NCBI GenBank assembly: GCA_017640265.1
Contig: JAGFVZ010000033.1
Coordinates: 1-9,913, forward strand
Origin: Anoxypelagibacter denitrificans
GTDB taxonomy: Bacteria > Pseudomonadota > Alphaproteobacteria > Pelagibacterales > Pelagibacteraceae
Length of the DNA: 9,913 bases
Reading direction: 5' to 3'
Shown: piece after piece, positions 6,942 through 9,913 of the stretch
Layout of the letters: every line of letters begins with the position of its first letter
How positions within the stretch are numbered: the stretch's first letter is position 1
Notes under the pieces: generated by a model
What the model saw: only the letters and a program-made list of their open reading frames with translations
The model's database searches: none
Told to the model about the DNA's origin: nothing
Made by a program: the position numbers and the translations under genes

Positions 6942-8138
6942 ATGGAAAAAGATGACATCGTAATAACAAGCGCTTTTAGAACCGCAATTGGTTCACTCAA
7001 TGGATCGCTTTCTTCGAAAACGGCACCAGAACTTGGCTCAGCTGTAATAAAAAAATGTATTGAAAATTCTGAACTCAAAAAAGAAGAAATTGATATGGTA
7101 TATATGGGACAAGTTTTGACTACGGGAGCAGGACAAAATCCAGCTAGACAAGCATCTATTCTTGCCGGACTTTCAAATGAAACAACTAATACTACAGTAA
7201 ATTTAGTTTGCGGTTCAGGAATTGCTACAGTTGCTATGGCTTATAATTCCATAAAAGCTGGAGATGGCAAAGTAATGATTGCTGGCGGACAAGAAAGTAT
7301 GAGTAATTCTCCTCACTATATGAATATTCGTAAGGGCATAAAAATGGGTGAAGGCAAAATGAAAGATTCAATGATCATTGATGGATTGTGGGACGCTTAT
7401 AATCAATATCATATGGGAATAACGGCAGAAAATGTTGCTGAGAAATTTCAAATTAAGAGAGAAGAACAAGATAATTTTGCGGCTGCTTCTCAAAGAAAAG
7501 CTGCCGAAGCAATCAAGGGAAAGAAGTTTGTAAACGAAATTGTTCCTGTAAAAGTAAAAGTTAAAAGGGAAGAAATTGAATTTGGTAAAGATGAATATCC
7601 GAAAGCGGAATCAACAGTTGAAAAATTAGCAAAATTAAGACCCGCCTTTAAAAAGGACGGAACAGTTACTGCAGGAAATGCATCAGGAGTTAATGATGGA
7701 GCTGCCGCAGTGTGTTTAATGACAGGCGAGATGGCTAAAAAAAAAGATGTCGAACCATTAGCTAAAATTGTTTCTTGGGCACAATGTGGAGTGGATCCTT
7801 CAATTATGGGAACAGGACCTATTCCAGCATCTAAGCTCGCTCTAAAAAAAGCTGGATGGGGAGAAGACGAATTAGACCTAATTGAAGCCAACGAAGCATT
7901 CGCTGCACAAGCTATTGCGGTAAATAAAGAAATAGGCTGGACCGTTGATAAAGTTAATGTCAATGGCGGAGCAATCGCACTAGGACATCCAATAGGAGCT
8001 TCAGGAACCAGAATATTGGTAACATTAATACATGAAATGCAAAAACGAAAAGCTCAAAAAGGGCTAGCCACCTTGTGTATCGGAGGCGGAATGGGTATTG
8101 CTATGTGTATTGAACGTAATTTCCTACATCATAAATAA
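6942..8138 (+). CDS. phaA: Acetyl-CoA C-acetyltransferase (thiolase II)
   Basis: Condenses two acetyl-CoA to acetoacetyl-CoA, the first PHB step (also reversible in ketone body and butyrate metabolism). The 398-aa protein is the usual thiolase length (about 390-395), with a short LHHK tail. All catalytic features are present: nucleophile Cys90 in VNLVCGSG, NEAFA near 317-321, His349 in NGGAIALGHPIGASG and Cys379 in LCIGGGMG. A strong ribosome site AAGGGAG (6928-6934) lies seven bases before the ATG. It is last in the phaP-side cluster. The local codons at its 3' end are part of a 24-bp tandem duplication that includes the stop codon. The phaP 3' hairpin loop is complementary to its ribosome binding region. 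A general AtoB-like thiolase is the alternative; the cluster supports PhaA. Confidence 0.94.
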   Translation: MEKDDIVITSAFRTAIGSLNGSLSSKTAPELGSAVIKKCIENSELKKEEIDMVYMGQVLTTGAGQNPARQASILAGLSNETTNTTVNLVCGSGIATVAMAYNSIKAGDGKVMIAGGQESMSNSPHYMNIRKGIKMGEGKMKDSMIIDGLWDAYNQYHMGITAENVAEKFQIKREEQDNFAAASQRKAAEAIKGKKFVNEIVPVKVKVKREEIEFGKDEYPKAESTVEKLAKLRPAFKKDGTVTAGNASGVNDGAAAVCLMTGEMAKKKDVEPLAKIVSWAQCGVDPSIMGTGPIPASKLALKKAGWGEDELDLIEANEAFAAQAIAVNKEIGWTVDKVNVNGGAIALGHPIGASGTRILVTLIHEMQKRKAQKGLATLCIGGGMGIAMCIERNFLHHK

Positions 8139-8178
8139 TTATCAATTTACGGTTATAAATAATTATCAACTTACGGTT
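8131..8178. repeat. 24-bp tandem direct repeat spanning the phaA stop
   Basis: Bases 8131-8154 and 8155-8178 are adjacent copies differing at one position (T versus C at unit base 16). The first copy contains the last phaA codons and its TAA. The substitution in copy two creates a small CAAC-TTACG-GTTG hairpin (8167-8179). Confidence 0.9.
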
Positions 8179-8204
8179 GTCTTCAAATTTCAAACTTGAT
8201 CTAG

Positions 8205-8217
8205 ATGCAAATTGCAT
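8205..8217. promoter_or_regulatory. Operator-like palindrome ATGCAA-A-TTGCAT
   Basis: Perfect 6-bp inverted arms around a single base, upstream of the TRAP gene. It shares the TTGCA/TGCAA core with the repeats in the phaC-phaP intergenic region and may bind the same regulator, with PhaR as the candidate in this locus. Confidence 0.5.
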
Positions 8218-8232
8218 AAAATTATTTAATAA

Positions 8233-8285
8233 TAGAGCCAATTTAGAGCCTTGCATATTTTGCAATATAGCCTTGCATGAGGCAA
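8233..8285. promoter_or_regulatory. Cluster of TTGCA inverted and phased direct repeats upstream of the TRAP gene
   Basis: Contains TTGCA-N5-TGCAA (8251-8265) and TTGC-N5-GCAA (8273-8285), nested with GCCT-N6-AGGC (8270-8283). Superimposed are direct copies of TAGAGCC at 8233 and 8244 and TATAGCC at 8266, the last two extended by TTGCAT, so starts are 11 and 22 bp apart. This layout suggests cooperative protein binding on one DNA face. No convincing -35/-10 pair could be fixed, so the exact promoter is open. Confidence 0.5.
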
Positions 8286-8322
8286 TGTAACAAAGACTCT
8301 TAGCGCGCAATATGCTTAACTG

Positions 8323-8356
8323 TCCCACTTTTTTATTAATTATTAATAATAGGGAG
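8323..8356 (+). promoter_or_regulatory. TRAP gene ribosome binding site with possible masking hairpin
   Basis: AGGGAG (8351-8356) lies eight bases before the ATG at 8365. Just upstream an AT-only inverted repeat TTATTAA-TTA-TTAATAA (8333-8349) can form a stem that brings TCCC (8323-8326) opposite GGGA (8352-8355), which would cover the ribosome site. The ribosome site is firm; the masking structure is a hypothesis because the stem is weak. Confidence 0.5.
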
Positions 8357-8364
8357 TAACAAAG

Positions 8365-9913
8365 ATGATAAAAAAACTACTAAGCATGGTAGCGGCTTCA
8401 TTAGTGTCGTTTGTTCTAATGGTAAACGCTTCATTTGCTGAACCAGTTTTATTGAAGGTACCAGTCTGGTTTCCAACTACATTACCAGCACTGGGAACAT
8501 CTCCAGCATGGGTTGCTAAGCACATCAATGCTATAGGAGGAGACCTTACAATGAAGACCTACGAACCAAAAAAATTGGTTCCACCTAAAGAAATGCTAGA
8601 AGCTGTTTCTAAAGGACAGGTCAATGCTGGATATACAACACCTGGTTACAACATGGGTAAATTGGGAGACAAAGGAGCGATCTTTTCAGCGGTTCCTTTT
8701 GGACCTGATGCGCCTGAGTTCTTAGCTTGGGTTTATTATGGTAATGGAAGAAAACTATGGCAAAAAACATACGATGATGCCGGTTTTAACGTTCAATCCA
8801 TTCCATGTGGTATCATTGCGCCAGAAACTTCTGGTTGGTTTTCAAAAGAAATCAAAAAACCAAGCGATCTAAAAGGATTGCGTATGCGGTTCTTTGGTCT
8901 TGGTGCACGTGTCATGGAAAAATTGGGAGTAGCAACTTCTCAACTTCCTGGCGGTGAAATCGTACCAGCCTTACAAAAAGGTGCAATTGATGCAACAGAA
9001 TTTTCTATGCCAGATATCGATCAAAGATTGGGTATAAATAAAATTCTGAAATACAACTACTTTCCTGGATGGCATGCACCAGCTACTTTTTATGATTTGA
9101 TTATTAACAAGGATACTTGGAATAACGAAATGAATGAAGGACAACGTACGATAATTGAACTTGCTTGTAAGGCTGTTATGACTGATTCACTTGCAATGGG
9201 TGAGTCTATGCAGTTTGATCCAATGAAAAAAAATGCTGCTGTAGGTACTGAGAACATGTATTGGTCTAAAGAGATGTTAGCTACATTTCGAGAAGCATGG
9301 GATGAAGTGGTTGCAGAAGCAAGTGCAGCAGATCCTAAATTCAAAGAGATTTGGAACGATCTTCAAGCATTTCGTGCAAACTATAAAATCTGGAACGAGT
9401 GGGCATATTTACCTCGTCCTGGAACAAAACGTATAAAAACGCAAACTCTAATCGCCAAAAAATTACCTAAGAAATACATAGTCAAAAAAGAAAAGAAAAA
9501 AGAAAACAAAGTAGTTAATGTTGTTGGACAAGAACAGCAAATGCTTTTGAATGTTCAGGTATGGTTTCCGACAACTTTGCCAGGGCTGGGAACATCGCCA
9601 CCATGGATTGCTGAGCGTGTTAATGAAATTGCAGCTTCAGCAGGATCTGATCTACAGATTAAGATCTATGAACCAAGAAAAAATGAGAGACTGGTTCCAC
9701 CTAAAGATATGCTTGATGCCGTTTCTAGAGGACAAGTTAATGCTGGATATACAACACCTGGATACAACACAGGAAAACTAGGCGACAAAGGAGCTATCTT
9801 TTCAGCAGTTCCTTTTGGTCCTGATGCACCTGAGTTTTTGGCTTGGGTTTACTATGGCAATGGAAGAACATTATGGCAAAAAACATATGATGATGCTGGT
9901 TTTAATGTTCAAT
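8365..9913 (+). CDS. TRAP transporter solute-binding protein with two fused DctP domains, 3'-truncated
   Basis: A secreted binding protein of the tripartite ATP-independent periplasmic transporter family, related to 2-oxoacid/carboxylate binders such as TakP. I read the frame by hand from the ATG at 8365 to the window end (516 codons) without a stop. A signal peptide occupies residues 1-25 (MIKKLLSMV..., hydrophobic core, cleavage expected after NASFA). Domain 1 runs about 28-350 and holds GLRMRFFGLG (Arg173/Arg175), the LPGGE loop (195-198), the Glu212-Phe213 site and YFPGWHAPATFYD. A lysine-rich linker (about 353-385) follows, then domain 2 from about 396, restarting with VWFPTTLP and matching domain 1 at roughly 94 of 111 aligned residues, with two small insertions. 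There is no second signal peptide. The usual DctQ/DctM membrane genes are not in the window and may lie downstream. The ligand is not provable. The fusion is unusual for this family. Confidence 0.88.
   Translation, partial: MIKKLLSMVAASLVSFVLMVNASFAEPVLLKVPVWFPTTLPALGTSPAWVAKHINAIGGDLTMKTYEPKKLVPPKEMLEAVSKGQVNAGYTTPGYNMGKLGDKGAIFSAVPFGPDAPEFLAWVYYGNGRKLWQKTYDDAGFNVQSIPCGIIAPETSGWFSKEIKKPSDLKGLRMRFFGLGARVMEKLGVATSQLPGGEIVPALQKGAIDATEFSMPDIDQRLGINKILKYNYFPGWHAPATFYDLIINKDTWNNEMNEGQRTIIELACKAVMTDSLAMGESMQFDPMKKNAAVGTENMYWSKEMLATFREAWDEVVAEASAADPKFKEIWNDLQAFRANYKIWNEWAYLPRPGTKRIKTQTLIAKKLPKKYIVKKEKKKENKVVNVVGQEQQMLLNVQVWFPTTLPGLGTSPPWIAERVNEIAASAGSDLQIKIYEPRKNERLVPPKDMLDAVSRGQVNAGYTTPGYNTGKLGDKGAIFSAVPFGPDAPEFLAWVYYGNGRTLWQKTYDDAGFNVQ

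Noticed and set aside
7490..7963. 157-codon open frame on the minus strand inside phaA
   Set aside because: It is the antisense shadow of a well-supported thiolase gene, without a ribosome site or recognisable motif.
9551..9781. 76-codon + strand frame within the TRAP gene
   Set aside because: It is out of frame with the second DctP domain, which is clearly the coding frame here.

Overview
The window looks like part of an AT-rich proteobacterial chromosome, most likely alphaproteobacterial. The basis is a class I PHA synthase, a PhaR-type PHA regulator, a phasin and a TRAP-type binding protein, all with good sequence matches. The assignment to a group is an inference from gene content, not from a marker gene. 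No RNA genes, insertion sequences or CRISPR arrays were seen.

Region 1 (1-2476, + strand) carries the 3' part of a pyruvate/2-oxoacid:ferredoxin oxidoreductase beta subunit. It overlaps by one base a GltD-like flavoprotein fused to a two-cluster ferredoxin domain. Together they would oxidise a 2-oxoacid to an acyl-CoA and pass the electrons to NAD(P).

Region 2 (2494-8138) is a complete polyhydroxybutyrate (PHB) locus. On the minus strand are phaC (synthase) and then phaR (regulator). Divergently on the plus strand are phaP (phasin), a small unknown gene, phaB (acetoacetyl-CoA reductase), a possible 42-aa peptide and phaA (acetyl-CoA acetyltransferase). PhaA and PhaB make (R)-3-hydroxybutyryl-CoA, PhaC polymerises it, PhaP coats the granule and PhaR probably represses phaP and phaC. 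The phaC-phaP intergenic region holds TGCA-rich inverted repeats placed on top of recognisable promoters. A perfect 13-bp inverted repeat with a C-rich loop follows phaP.

Region 3 (8139-9913) has a 24-bp tandem repeat at the end of phaA, then a regulatory region with the same kind of TGCA-rich inverted repeats plus helically phased direct repeats. It is followed by an open-ended gene for a secreted TRAP solute-binding protein. This gene is unusual: after one whole DctP domain and a lysine-rich linker, the frame continues into a second, highly similar DctP domain that runs off the window.

The genes suggest one theme, carboxylate uptake, 2-oxoacid oxidation to acyl-CoA plus NAD(P)H, and storage as PHB. 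That functional link is an inference. The strongest unusual items are the double-domain TRAP binding protein, the operator-like repeats shared by its promoter and the PHB promoters, and the phaP 3' hairpin whose loop is complementary to the phaA ribosome binding site.
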